From contig NZ_NBZW01000002.1 of assembly GCF_002379085.1 (NCBI RefSeq), positions 124,001 through 188,000 of the forward strand: DNA of 64,000 nucleotides, given 5' to 3'. The notes beneath the pieces are model-generated. The model was not told the DNA's origin. It saw nothing but the letters and a program-made list of their open reading frames with translations, and ran no database searches. The position numbers were made by a program, and so were the translations under genes. Positions 20,171 to 28,613 of this stretch are shown piece by piece. The DNA comes from Polaromonas sp. AET17H-212. GTDB taxonomy: Bacteria > Pseudomonadota > Gammaproteobacteria > Burkholderiales > Burkholderiaceae_C. How positions within the stretch are numbered: position 1 is the first letter of the stretch; each line of letters opens with the position of its first letter.

Positions 20171-21709
20171 CTAGACCGCTTTGGTCATGTAGCCCATCCA
20201 CGGCCAGTAGGTCAGCGCGAAGACAACCAGCAGCGCCATGGCGGCCAGCGTGATCACCAGGCCGGTGCGCACGAAGTCGCGCGCATCGAAGGTGTCCGTG
20301 CCGTAGGCGATCATGTTTTGCGGCGCGTTGACTGGCAGGATGAAGCCGAAACTCACCACGAACTGCAGCAGCATGGTCATGCCGACCACGTTGATGCCCG
20401 GCGTCTGCACCGCCGTCAGCACGCTGATGATGATGGGGATCATGGTGGAGGCCAGCGCCGTCGCGCTGGCAAAGCCGAGGTGGATCACGATCAGGAACAG
20501 CGACAGCAGCATCAGGATCGCAAAGGCGCTGGCCTGCTGCAGCCCCAGGTGCTGGACGATCAGGTTGGCCAGCCAGCCGGCCGCGTTGGTTTTCAGCAGG
20601 GCGGTGCCGACGCTGATGCCGACGGCAAACAGGATCACCGTGCCCCAGGGGAAGCCGCGCTGCGATTCCTTCCAGTCCATCACGCCCAGGCGTGGCATCA
20701 GCATCAGGGCGATGGCCGCGATGGTGGTCGACGAGGTGTCGAAGTTGTGCAACACTTTTTCGGTGGCCCAGAAGCCCAGCAGCACCAGCACGATGGCCAG
20801 CAGTTTCCACTGCCGCAGCGTCATCGGCCCGATGGCTTCAAGCTGCTGCCGGATGGTGGCCTGGCCGCCCGCGATTTCCTTCATCTCCGGTTTCATCAGG
20901 CGGGTCATGATGAAATACACCGCCACGCTCAGCACGGCCGAAAACGGCGCACCGGCAATGAACCACTCCGTCCAGCTGATGCTGGTGCCGAACTGCTTCT
21001 CGATGAAACCGATGGCCACCATGTTTTGCGCCGCAGCGGTCTTGATGCCGATGTTCCAGACGCTGGCGGTTTGTGCCGCGGTGATCACCAGCAGGCCGGC
21101 AAAGCGGCTGCGCCTGTCGACCTTGAAGGCCAGGATGAAACCCATCATGATGGGCACCAGGCAGGCCACGCGCGCCGTGGTGCTGGGCACGATGAAGGAC
21201 AGCAGGAAACCCGTGACCATGGCGCCGATCACGATGTGGTTGGTGCCCGCGTCCACCTTGGACAGAACCTTCAGCGCGATGCGTCTGTCCAGCCCGGTGG
21301 CGGACATCGCCGCGGCAATGAAGCAGGCCGCCGCCACCAGCGCCACGGCACTGTTGGAGAAGCCGGACAGGGCCAGGCCGAGCGCGGCACCGGTGCCCAT
21401 GTCGGGGCCGGCCGGCTTGGCTGCGTCGGGCGCGTAGGCCAGCAGAAAGATCATGAGCGCGCCTATGACCACCGAACTCACGGCGTAGTCGAGCGCCTCG
21501 GTCATCCAGACGATCACGGCAAAGGCCAGGATGGCCAGCATCACCTGGCCGGCGGCGGGCAGGCCCTGCAGGGCCGGCATCCAGACGATGGCCAGCAGGG
21601 CCGCCAGCGCGGCGAGCAGGCCGACCCGCTTGACGATGTCGCTGCCGGGCTTGCCGGGCGCGGGGGCGCTCGGTGGCGTAAGGGTTGGCGCCATGGGTGC
21701 AGGGTTCAT
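20171..21709 (-). CDS. DASS-family sodium/anion (dicarboxylate or sulfate) symporter
   Basis: A 512-residue membrane protein with about 11-12 spans and the DASS signatures SNSAVALVAAACFIAAAMSATG, VPSTTARVACLVPI (first SNT-like tip) and PVNAPQNMIAYG (second tip). Members carry succinate, citrate or sulfate with sodium; the exact substrate cannot be read here. ATG 21709 places a short proline-rich cytoplasmic N-terminus ahead of the first span. An in-frame ATG at 21754 is possible but would overlap the upstream gene's stop region. It is part of the phosphorylase/prs operon. Confidence 0.88.
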   Translation of the reverse strand: MNPAPMAPTLTPPSAPAPGKPGSDIVKRVGLLAALAALLAIVWMPALQGLPAAGQVMLAILAFAVIVWMTEALDYAVSSVVIGALMIFLLAYAPDAAKPAGPDMGTGAALGLALSGFSNSAVALVAAACFIAAAMSATGLDRRIALKVLSKVDAGTNHIVIGAMVTGFLLSFIVPSTTARVACLVPIMMGFILAFKVDRRSRFAGLLVITAAQTASVWNIGIKTAAAQNMVAIGFIEKQFGTSISWTEWFIAGAPFSAVLSVAVYFIMTRLMKPEMKEIAGGQATIRQQLEAIGPMTLRQWKLLAIVLVLLGFWATEKVLHNFDTSSTTIAAIALMLMPRLGVMDWKESQRGFPWGTVILFAVGISVGTALLKTNAAGWLANLIVQHLGLQQASAFAILMLLSLFLIVIHLGFASATALASTMIPIIISVLTAVQTPGINVVGMTMLLQFVVSFGFILPVNAPQNMIAYGTDTFDARDFVRTGLVITLAAMALLVVFALTYWPWMGYMTKAV

Positions 21710-21757
21710 CGGGGTCTTTCTTGGGTGGATGGAGTGGGTGGCTTGGCCATGCATGCC

Positions 21758-22351
21758 TTATTGAGTGCGTTGCCCGAGCCGGCGCAGTTTGGCCAGCCAG
21801 CGGCTGCCGTCGTCCGCCTTGAAATCGCCGACCATGCCAATCAGTGTGGTGTGGACCGGGGCGATGCCGACGAAGCCCAGGATGTTGCGCTCCAGCGACT
21901 TGACGCTGTGGGCGCGAAAATACCAGCGGTACACCAGCGCCGGCATGCCCATGGTCACCACCACACGGGCCGATCGGCCTGCCAGCCCTTTGTTGGTGAA
22001 GGTCGCGCGGCCCGCTTCGTGTTCAAAAGCAAAGCCGGGCCTGGCCACCTGTTCCAGGAATCCCTTGAGCAGGGCCGGCATGTCGCCCAGCCAGAGCGGG
22101 AAGAACAGCACGATGTGTTCGGCCCAGCGGATATCGGCCTGCGCCTGCTGCAAGCCGGCGGGCAGTGCGCCTTCCTCCCAGGCCTGCTGGCTGCGCAGCA
22201 GCGGAAAATCAAGCGCGGCGACCTGGATGCAGCGCACGCTGTGCCCGGCTTCTTCCGCGCCCGCGGCATACGCATCCGCCAGGGCGTGACACAGGTGGGG
22301 CGCGGTGCTGTCGGGGTGGCCCTGGATCAGGACGATGCGTTTCGCCGTCAT
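21758..22351 (-). CDS. flavodoxin-fold NAD(P)H dehydrogenase (quinone)
   Basis: A 197-residue flavodoxin-like oxidoreductase of the MdaB/KefF/NQO1 family: KRIVLIQGHPDS at the N-terminus (FMN phosphate loop), FPLWLGDMPALLKGFLEQV (flavin contact) and VVTMGMPALVYRWYF. These enzymes reduce quinones by two electrons, or regulate potassium efflux when beside KefC; no KefC is present. The start overlaps the stop of the prs gene by 4 bases (ATGA), so translation is coupled. Confidence 0.88.
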   Translation of the reverse strand: MTAKRIVLIQGHPDSTAPHLCHALADAYAAGAEEAGHSVRCIQVAALDFPLLRSQQAWEEGALPAGLQQAQADIRWAEHIVLFFPLWLGDMPALLKGFLEQVARPGFAFEHEAGRATFTNKGLAGRSARVVVTMGMPALVYRWYFRAHSVKSLERNILGFVGIAPVHTTLIGMVGDFKADDGSRWLAKLRRLGQRTQ

Positions 22352-23250
22352 GTCGCGGCATCCTTGCTGGCTGCGCTGAGCTGGCGCACGGCACGGGCCA
22401 GCAGCGGGGCCATGCGTATCGCGTTGGTCGGGTGGGGGATGGTGTCGCAGGTCAGCAAACGCGTGACGCCTGCTTCGAGCAGCTGGCGCTGGGCCTCGGC
22501 ATCGAAGAGCGCATGCACGCCCAGGCAAATCGGCGCGCCCAGACCGGCCTTCTTCAGGAGCCGCGTGGCAGCCAGCATGGTGTGCCCGGTAGAAATGATG
22601 TCGTCGAGCAGCACCGGTGTCCGTTCCGGCCAGCGTTCCCGGCTGGCCAGCCGGACCCCTACCTCGCGGTCGCCGCGCCGTGTCTTGGTCAGCACGGTCC
22701 AGGGGGCGCCCGCCAGACCTGCCACCTCGGCAACCCATTGTTCGCTTTCCTGGTCGGGTCCGATCAGCCAGGGCGCTTCCACGTGGCTGCGCAGCCAGCG
22801 CGCGATCAGCGGCGCGGCCGGGATGACCTGCGTACGGATGGTGTACACCTCGGCCAGGCTGTGGATGCGGTGCAGGTGCGGATCCACGGTAACCAGAAAG
22901 TCCAGCGAAGCGGACAGCAGCCGGGCAAAGCTGCGGGAGGTCACCGCCTCGCCAGGCTGGAAGCGTTTGTCCTGCCGCATGTAGGCCAGGTAGGGCGCGA
23001 CCAGCCCGACCTGCCGGGCGCCCAGCTCGCGCGCCGCGTCGGCGGCAAAAATCAGCGGCAGGGTCTTGCCATCGGGCTGGTCCAGGCTGCCGGCCAGGAC
23101 CACGCAACGGCCCTTGACCGGCGCGTCGATACGCACGCCAGTTTCACCGTCAGGAAACCGGTGCAGTTGCAGGCTGGCGACGTCGCAGCGCAGGCGGCTG
23201 GCGAGGCCGGCCGCGAGCTGCTCACCACCGGGGAGGGCCAGGACCAGCAT
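22348..23250 (-). CDS. prs: ribose-phosphate pyrophosphokinase (PRPP synthase)
   Basis: A 300-residue PRPP synthase, close to the shorter archaeal-like forms. Visible are the FPDGETGVRI substrate region, YMRQDKRFQPGEAVTSRSFARLL, the metal/ATP segment VTVDPHLHRIHS and the PRPP loop VLLDDIISTGHTM. It makes PRPP from ribose 5-phosphate and ATP. The gene starts on the last base of the phosphorylase stop codon region (1-base overlap at 23250) and overlaps the next gene by 4 bases. Pairing with a nucleotide phosphorylase suggests pentose salvage from nucleotides. A housekeeping prs is expected elsewhere. Confidence 0.92.
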   Translation of the reverse strand: MLVLALPGGEQLAAGLASRLRCDVASLQLHRFPDGETGVRIDAPVKGRCVVLAGSLDQPDGKTLPLIFAADAARELGARQVGLVAPYLAYMRQDKRFQPGEAVTSRSFARLLSASLDFLVTVDPHLHRIHSLAEVYTIRTQVIPAAPLIARWLRSHVEAPWLIGPDQESEQWVAEVAGLAGAPWTVLTKTRRGDREVGVRLASRERWPERTPVLLDDIISTGHTMLAATRLLKKAGLGAPICLGVHALFDAEAQRQLLEAGVTRLLTCDTIPHPTNAIRMAPLLARAVRQLSAASKDAAT

Positions 23251-24812
23251 CAGGCCTCTTCCATCACATGCACCGCTTCGGCCTGGCTGGTGGCGTACTC
23301 CAGGGCATAGGCGAGTTCGCCCGGCGTTGCCGCATGCAGCGTGAACAGCGGCTGGCCGCGCTCAACCACGGTGCCGAGCTGCACATTCATGTCGATGCCG
23401 GCACACGCCGCCGAGGGGGCACCGGCCAGTTTGGCGATGCGTGCCAGGCGCCGGTTGTCAATGGCGATCACCGTGCCGTTGTGCCGGGCCGGCACCGCTT
23501 GCTGGTGGGTGGCCACCGGCGGCTCGCGCAAGCCGCCCTGGGCCTCGCAGATCTCCTGGAACTTCTGCCAGGCGCGGCCGTCCGCCAGCACTGCGGTGGC
23601 CTGGGCCAGGCCGGACCCGGCGGGTGCCGCGCCGCCGAACTCGAGAATCTGGCCGGCCAGCTGCAGGGCACGCAGCGCGAGGTCGGCCGGCGCCCGCGTT
23701 TCGCGGCGCAACACGGCCAGCACGTCGCGCGCTTCCAGCGCGGGGCCGATGCCGCGGCCCACGGGGGCCACGCCGTCGGTCTGCACCACCCGCACCTGCA
23801 TGCCCAGCGCCCGGCCGACCTGCTCGAGCTGTTGACCCAGCAGCTTGGCCGCATGGGCGCTGCGGACCTTGGCCGTCAGCCCGACCGGCATGTCGATCAG
23901 CACATGGGTGGCGCCGGCCGCGGCTTTCTTGGACAGGACCGAGGCGACGAGTTGTCCCTGGCTGTCCAGGTCCAGCGGGCGCTCCACGCGGATCAGGATG
24001 TCGTCCGCGGGGCTGAGCCGCACGGCGCCGCCCCAGACAATGCAGCCGCCGGTGCGGTCGACCACACGCCGGATCTGGGTCACGTCCAGGTCCACCGGCG
24101 CCAATGTCTCCATGGTGTCGGCGGTGCCGGCCGGCGAGGTGATGGCGCGCGACGAGGTCTTGGGCATGCGCAGCCCGCAGGCTGCGATGATGGGCACGAT
24201 GATCATGGTGGTGCGGTTGCCGGGCAAGCCGCCCACACAGTGTTTGTCCATGACCAGGCCCTCGCCCCAGTGCATGCGCTCGCCCACGTTGACCATGGCG
24301 CGGGTCAACGCGATGGTTTCGTCCATGTCCAGATGGTCGCCGGCGCAGGCGGTGACGAAGGCAGCCAGCTGCAGGTCCGAGTAACGGCCGGCCGCCACGT
24401 CCGCGATCACCGCGTCGATGGCGGCCTGGCCGAGGCGGCGGCCGTAGACCTTGGCGCGTACATGGCTCAGCGATTCGAGCGGTGCGGGATGGTGCAGCGT
24501 AATTTCTTCCCCTGGCCGTGCATGAAGCAGGCGCCAGGCCGCTTCGGACAGGCCAGCCTCGTCGGCTGAGAGGAAGTCCCCGCTCACCACATTGAGCGTG
24601 GCCACGATGGTGTAGCCATTGAGCCGCAGTTCCACGCGCGACCGCGCCTCGAAGCCTTCCGAGTGGCAGATGGGGCAGTCGCGGTGCATGTAGAGCACCG
24701 GTTCCTGGTAAGTGTCGATGCCCAGCCGGCGCAGGCGCAGCCGGTTGGCAGCAGAAGGGGCCGTGACAGTGGAAGGGGCAGTGGCAGTGGCAGGGGGCGG
24801 CGTTGCTTGCAT
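23250..24812 (-). CDS. thymidine phosphorylase family 2 / AMP phosphorylase-like enzyme
   Basis: A 520-residue member of the branch that includes archaeal AMP phosphorylase. Diagnostic residues are KHCVGGLPGNRTTMII and MPKTSSRAITSPAGTADTME; the latter is the AMP-phosphorylase-type motif and differs from DeoA. Cys replaces the Ser seen in the KHSTGG loop of DeoA. The N-terminal domain holds a CPIC pair (about residues 45-48). Family knowledge suggests phosphorolysis of nucleosides or NMPs, the latter yielding ribose 1,5-bisphosphate. ATG 24812 has AAAGGA upstream. It is the first gene of a tight five-gene operon. Confidence 0.88.
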   Translation of the reverse strand: MQATPPPATATAPSTVTAPSAANRLRLRRLGIDTYQEPVLYMHRDCPICHSEGFEARSRVELRLNGYTIVATLNVVSGDFLSADEAGLSEAAWRLLHARPGEEITLHHPAPLESLSHVRAKVYGRRLGQAAIDAVIADVAAGRYSDLQLAAFVTACAGDHLDMDETIALTRAMVNVGERMHWGEGLVMDKHCVGGLPGNRTTMIIVPIIAACGLRMPKTSSRAITSPAGTADTMETLAPVDLDVTQIRRVVDRTGGCIVWGGAVRLSPADDILIRVERPLDLDSQGQLVASVLSKKAAAGATHVLIDMPVGLTAKVRSAHAAKLLGQQLEQVGRALGMQVRVVQTDGVAPVGRGIGPALEARDVLAVLRRETRAPADLALRALQLAGQILEFGGAAPAGSGLAQATAVLADGRAWQKFQEICEAQGGLREPPVATHQQAVPARHNGTVIAIDNRRLARIAKLAGAPSAACAGIDMNVQLGTVVERGQPLFTLHAATPGELAYALEYATSQAEAVHVMEEA

Positions 24813-24859
24813 GGGCGGTCCTTTCGCGCCACTGTAGGCAAGGCGGGTATCGCTGGCCT

Positions 24860-24873
24860 TGATGCAGCGCAAG
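24860..24873 (-). promoter_or_regulatory. weak FNR-like site upstream of the phosphorylase operon
   Basis: Read on the minus strand as TTGCG-CTGC-ATCAA, it has one perfect half-site (8/10 overall). TACAGT begins at 24836, about 30 bp from the box centre, and would give a ~12-nt leader. The rest of 24813-25007 shows no other recognisable element. Confidence 0.35.
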
Positions 24874-25007
24874 TCCGGCTTGACGGCCGCAGCTGCTGAA
24901 CCGTTCGGGACCTTGGCCCCGGCTTTCCCCGGCTGCCCCACGTTGTGACAAATTACAGGCCCCACTGCTGCGCGTCAGCGGATGCCGGGTGGTGAGTTCT
25001 TTCCCGG

Positions 25008-25048
25008 TTGATATAAATCATGGCGCTTCCCGGCCGTGCGCCTAAAGT
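25008..25048 (+). promoter_or_regulatory. FNR-dependent promoter candidate for groEL2
   Basis: TTGAT-ATAA-ATCAT at 25008-25021 (9/10), then TAAAGT at 25043-25048, exactly 28.5 bp from the box centre. The predicted start near 25056 leaves a ~236-nt leader before groEL. In that leader I see no other gene and no CIRCE-type heat-shock operator. Confidence 0.7.
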
Positions 25049-25291
25049 GTATTTGTCACCGTGTCGAAAGCATTGCCGCCGCTGCGGCTAGGACAACGAT
25101 ACAGGGTCGTCCCCACGGCCCGTTCACTGTGGCGTTCTGCGTCGCGGTCGTTGTCCGTTGTGCAGGCGGCTCCGACCTGGCGGACCTTGAGATGCGGTGA
25201 CACCCGCGTTGCCCGCCTGCTGCCGGCCAGGACTGGTTGCCGCCATAAGGGACGCAGGTCGACCGCAGCATTTCCCGGGAGGTAACCCACC

Positions 25292-26923
25292 ATGGCCGCC
25301 AAACAGCTTCTGTTCAGAGAGGATGCGCGGGACAAGATCCGCCGCGGCGTCGAGGCCCTTGCCGATGCCGTCAAGGTAACGCTCGGTCCACGCGGACGAA
25401 CGGTGGTCATCGACCGCGAATTTGGCGCCCCCCAGATCGTCAACTCCGGCGTGGTGGTGGCCAGGTCCATTGAGCTGGAAGACCGTTTCGAAAACATGGG
25501 GGCGCAGCTGTTGCGCGAGGTGGCGGCGCGTACCAGCGAGATGGCGGGGGACGGTACCACCACCGCCACGGTGCTGGCGCACAGCATGATCCAGGAGGGC
25601 CTGAAATACCTGGCCGCCGGCATGAACCCGATGGACCTGAAGCGCGGCATCGACCACGCAATCGAGGTGGTTGTGGGTGAGCTCAAGGCGCTGGCACAGC
25701 CCTGCACCCTGTCGCAGGAAATTGCCCATGTCGCCACCATATCCGCCAACAATGACCGCTCCATCGGTGAGCTGGTGGCCAGGGCGATGGACAAGGTCGG
25801 CCGCGAAGGCGCAGTGTCGATCGAAGACGGCTCCGGCATGGCCAGCGAGCTGGAGGTAGTGGAAGGCCTGCAGTTCGATCGGGGCTACCTGTCCGCCTAC
25901 TTCATCAACAATGCCGAGCGCCAGTCCACCGTGCTGGAAGATGTGGCGATCGTGCTGTACGACCAGCGCCTCTCGACGGTGAAGGACCTGGTGCCTTTGC
26001 TGGAAGCAGCCGCCAAGGCCGGCGCGCCCTTGCTGGTGATCGCAGAGGATATCGACAACGAGGCGCTGGCGACGCTGGTGATCAACAGCATGCGTGGCGC
26101 GATCAAGACCTGCGCGGTCAAGGCGCCCGGTTTCGGGGACCGTCGCAAGGCCATGCTGCAGGACATCGCGCTGCTGACAGGCGGACAGGTGATCGCCGAT
26201 GAACTGGGGCTGACCCTGGAGAAGGCGACCTTCGAGCACCTGGGTCGCGCGCGCCGTGTCGAGGTGGAAAAAGACCGCACCACGATTGTTGGCGGTGCCG
26301 GTGAGCCCCGGCGAATTCAGGAGCGCGTTGCCGCCCTCAGGAAGGAGCGCGAAAACCTGAGCAGCGAGTACGACCGCAAGCAGCTCGACGAGCGTATTGC
26401 CAAGCTGTCGGGCGGCGTGGCGGTGATCAAGGTCGGTGCCGCCACCGAAACCGAACTGAAGGAGCGCAAGCTGCGCGTGGAAGATGCGCTGCACGCCACG
26501 CGCGCGGCGGTGGAGGAGGGCATTGTTCCTGGCGGCGGCGTGGCCCTGGTGCGTGCCCGCAAGGGGCTGCAGGGTCTGGCATTGCCGACGCTCGATCAGG
26601 ATTCCGGGGTGAAGATCGTCGCGCGGGCGCTGGAGGAACCGTTGCGGCGCATCGTCATCAATGCAGCAGAGGAAGCGTCCATCGTGCTGGACCGGGTGGA
26701 AAATGCGAGCCCGCGCAGTTTCGGCTACAACGCCGGCACGCGCCAGTACGGCGACATGCTGGAGATGGGCGTGATCGACCCCGCCAAGGTCACCCGCCTG
26801 GCGCTGCAAAATGCCGGCTCGATCGCCAGCCTGGTGCTGACCATCGACTGCATGATTGCCAACGCGCCGCGCAAGGAGTCGCCCGGCGCACCCGCTCTGG
26901 GAGGACAGCCGGACCTCTATTGA
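25292..26923 (+). CDS. groEL2: second GroEL-type chaperonin (Cpn60) without GroES partner
   Basis: A 543-residue group I chaperonin. The ATP site [12 protein letters not shown] contains Asp87, and [16 protein letters not shown] keeps the hydrolytic Asp near 398, so it should be an active ATPase. It departs from the housekeeping form: [10 protein letters not shown] replaces the usual NVVLDKSFG type, the last residues are [13 protein letters not shown], and the Gly-Gly-Met tail is missing. No groES lies beside it. GGGAGG is the SD. An FNR-like promoter upstream, rather than a heat-shock operator, suggests a low-oxygen or specialised-client chaperonin. Confidence 0.94.
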   Translation: MAAKQLLFREDARDKIRRGVEALADAVKVTLGPRGRTVVIDREFGAPQIVNSGVVVARSIELEDRFENMGAQLLREVAARTSEMAGDGTTTATVLAHSMIQEGLKYLAAGMNPMDLKRGIDHAIEVVVGELKALAQPCTLSQEIAHVATISANNDRSIGELVARAMDKVGREGAVSIEDGSGMASELEVVEGLQFDRGYLSAYFINNAERQSTVLEDVAIVLYDQRLSTVKDLVPLLEAAAKAGAPLLVIAEDIDNEALATLVINSMRGAIKTCAVKAPGFGDRRKAMLQDIALLTGGQVIADELGLTLEKATFEHLGRARRVEVEKDRTTIVGGAGEPRRIQERVAALRKERENLSSEYDRKQLDERIAKLSGGVAVIKVGAATETELKERKLRVEDALHATRAAVEEGIVPGGGVALVRARKGLQGLALPTLDQDSGVKIVARALEEPLRRIVINAAEEASIVLDRVENASPRSFGYNAGTRQYGDMLEMGVIDPAKVTRLALQNAGSIASLVLTIDCMIANAPRKESPGAPALGGQPDLY

Positions 26924-26969
26924 ACGCGGGCGCTGGCAAGCCCCTGTGGACCCGGATACCGAAAATCCA

Positions 26970-28442
26970 TCACGCGTGCGCCGCACCGGGGGCGGCTCGC
27001 ACCATGGCCATTTCATCGCCCGACAGCGGGTCCCCGGCATCGCGCAGGCGGTCGAGCACCGCGACGTTGGCCTCCGAGGCATCGCCGCGGCGGGCCAGCA
27101 GGCGTTCACGCAGCACCGGCAGGGGAGCTTCGCAGTGCACGATGGAAAACGGCACACCAAGCGCTTGTGCCAAGGCGTGTGCCTGATCCCGTTCGATGCG
27201 GTGCGGGAAAGCGGCGTCCAGGATCACCGGGTAACCTGCCTGCAGTGCTGTGCGCGCCAGGCCGAACAGCTGCGCATAGGTGCGCGCGGTGATGTCTGCG
27301 CGGTACAGGTCCAGCCCCCGGGCACTCGAATCCTCCAGCATGCCCAGGCCGTACAGGCGCTTGCGCTCCACGTCCGAGCGCAGCCGGATCGCGCCTTCCT
27401 GCTCGAGCAGGTGCTGCGAGACATAGGTCTTGCCCGACCCCGGCAGGCCGTGCATGATGGACAGCCAGGCCTGGCCCGGTCGCGCCCAGGCCAACGCGGT
27501 CGCCAGGTAACGGTGGGCCGCGGCGCTCCCGGCGCTGCGCAAGTGCGCCACCTGCGCGCGGACCAGCGCGCGGTAAACCACGGAAAACCGCAGTGCGGGC
27601 AGGCCGGCATGGTCGCCGGTGCGGTCCAGCCAGGCATTGAGGAAGCGGAAGCACAGGTCCTGCCGCTGGTGGGCAGCAAGGTCCATCACCACGAAAGCCG
27701 CATCGTCGAGAACGTCGATCCAGCGCAGTGCCGGGTCGAACTCGATGCAATCGAAGGCTGCGACATGCTCGTCAAGACGCACCACGTTGGCCAGGTGCAG
27801 GTCACCATGGCATTCGCGCACATGCCCGTCCGTCAGGCGGGAGGTCCACAAGGGCGCCAATGCGTCGGCTTCGGCGGTTAGCCAGGCTTGCAAGTTGCAG
27901 AACGCAGCATGGCTGGCCAATGGCCGGACACCTTCGAGCGCAGCCAGCGCGACGCGCCGGCGCTGGCCGGCGCTGGAAAAACCAGCCGCAGCCGCCGCGC
28001 GCGGCGCGCTCTGGTGGAAATCGGCCAGCAGCGCAGCCAGCTGATCCACGTCCTTGTTGTCCAGGGTGCCGGCGGCGATTCTTTCGCTGAAGAGAGCGCC
28101 CGGGGGAAAGCGGCGCATGCACACCGCGTACTCCAGCACCGGCCCGGCGCCGCCGATTTCGGGCGATGCGGTCATGCCGGTGATGCCTGTGACGCCCAGG
28201 TACAACCCGGGCGCCAGCCGCCGGTTGAGCCGGACTTCTTCCTCGCAGAAGTGGCGCCGGGCTGGCAGGGTGCTGTAGTCGACGAAGGGCAGGTGCACGG
28301 GTTTCTTGATCTTGTAGGCGGTGTCCGCGGTCAACAGCACCCATGAAATGTGGGTCTCGACCAGTTCCGCGCGCAAGGCGTCGGCCAGCGAGGTGACCAG
28401 GGCGCGGGCGGAGTTCAGGGCAGCATCAGGCGTTGGCATCAT
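26970..28442 (-). CDS. aminoglycoside-phosphotransferase-like / P-loop kinase fusion protein
   Basis: A 490-residue two-domain protein. The N-terminal half (about 1-320) is an APH-like kinase fold with AYKIKKPVHLPFVDYS, the catalytic-loop pattern ECHGDLHLANVV and FDCIEFDPALRWID. The C-terminal half is a P-loop NTPase with Walker A GLPGSGKT near 335-342. Such fusions are conserved and often FNR-linked, but no substrate is established. No SD is visible; an FNR-like box is centred 41.5 bp upstream of the ATG itself, so a leaderless transcript is predicted. ATG 28439 directly follows and could also serve. Confidence 0.85.
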   Translation of the reverse strand: MMPTPDAALNSARALVTSLADALRAELVETHISWVLLTADTAYKIKKPVHLPFVDYSTLPARRHFCEEEVRLNRRLAPGLYLGVTGITGMTASPEIGGAGPVLEYAVCMRRFPPGALFSERIAAGTLDNKDVDQLAALLADFHQSAPRAAAAAGFSSAGQRRRVALAALEGVRPLASHAAFCNLQAWLTAEADALAPLWTSRLTDGHVRECHGDLHLANVVRLDEHVAAFDCIEFDPALRWIDVLDDAAFVVMDLAAHQRQDLCFRFLNAWLDRTGDHAGLPALRFSVVYRALVRAQVAHLRSAGSAAAHRYLATALAWARPGQAWLSIMHGLPGSGKTYVSQHLLEQEGAIRLRSDVERKRLYGLGMLEDSSARGLDLYRADITARTYAQLFGLARTALQAGYPVILDAAFPHRIERDQAHALAQALGVPFSIVHCEAPLPVLRERLLARRGDASEANVAVLDRLRDAGDPLSGDEMAMVRAAPGAAHA

Positions 28443-28449
28443 GCAGCCA

Positions 28450-28490
28450 GACTAAGCCGCCCCTGCGGCGCCGGGCTTGATGTCCGTCAA
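28450..28490 (-). promoter_or_regulatory. FNR-like box and -10 for the kinase-fusion gene
   Basis: TTGAT-GTCC-GTCAA on the plus strand at 28477-28490 (full consensus match, palindromic). On the minus strand a -10-like TTAGTC begins at 28455, 28.5 bp from the centre. The predicted start falls on base 28442, the A of the ATG. The same box lies ~110 bp upstream of the predicted start of the divergent flavodoxin gene. Confidence 0.65.
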
Positions 28491-28545
28491 TCAGCTTTGG
28501 GGCGCCGCTGCCGGGCGTTCCTTCCGGGCCGGAACTCGCAGCGGC

Positions 28546-28586
28546 TTGATACACCTCAATGCCCCGACCCCGCCGCTGCCTATAGT
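28546..28586 (+). promoter_or_regulatory. FNR-dependent promoter candidate for the flavodoxin gene
   Basis: TTGAT-ACAC-CTCAA at 28546-28559 (9/10) with TATAGT at 28581-28586, 28.5 bp from the centre. The predicted start near 28594 gives a ~20-nt leader with GAGGAG. Confidence 0.72.
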
Positions 28587-28613
28587 TTCAAAACCACCTC
28601 AGAGGAGCACGCA

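Noticed and set aside
19538..22984. A 1148-codon plus-strand open frame across the DASS/NQO/prs genes
   Set aside because: It runs antisense to three recognised genes, shows Gly/Arg/His-rich composition and has no recognisable domain.
25061..25285. A 74-codon frame (GTG start) filling the groEL2 leader
   Set aside because: Arg-rich, no SD, no recognisable feature; more likely an untranslated leader. It could be revisited with ribosome profiling.
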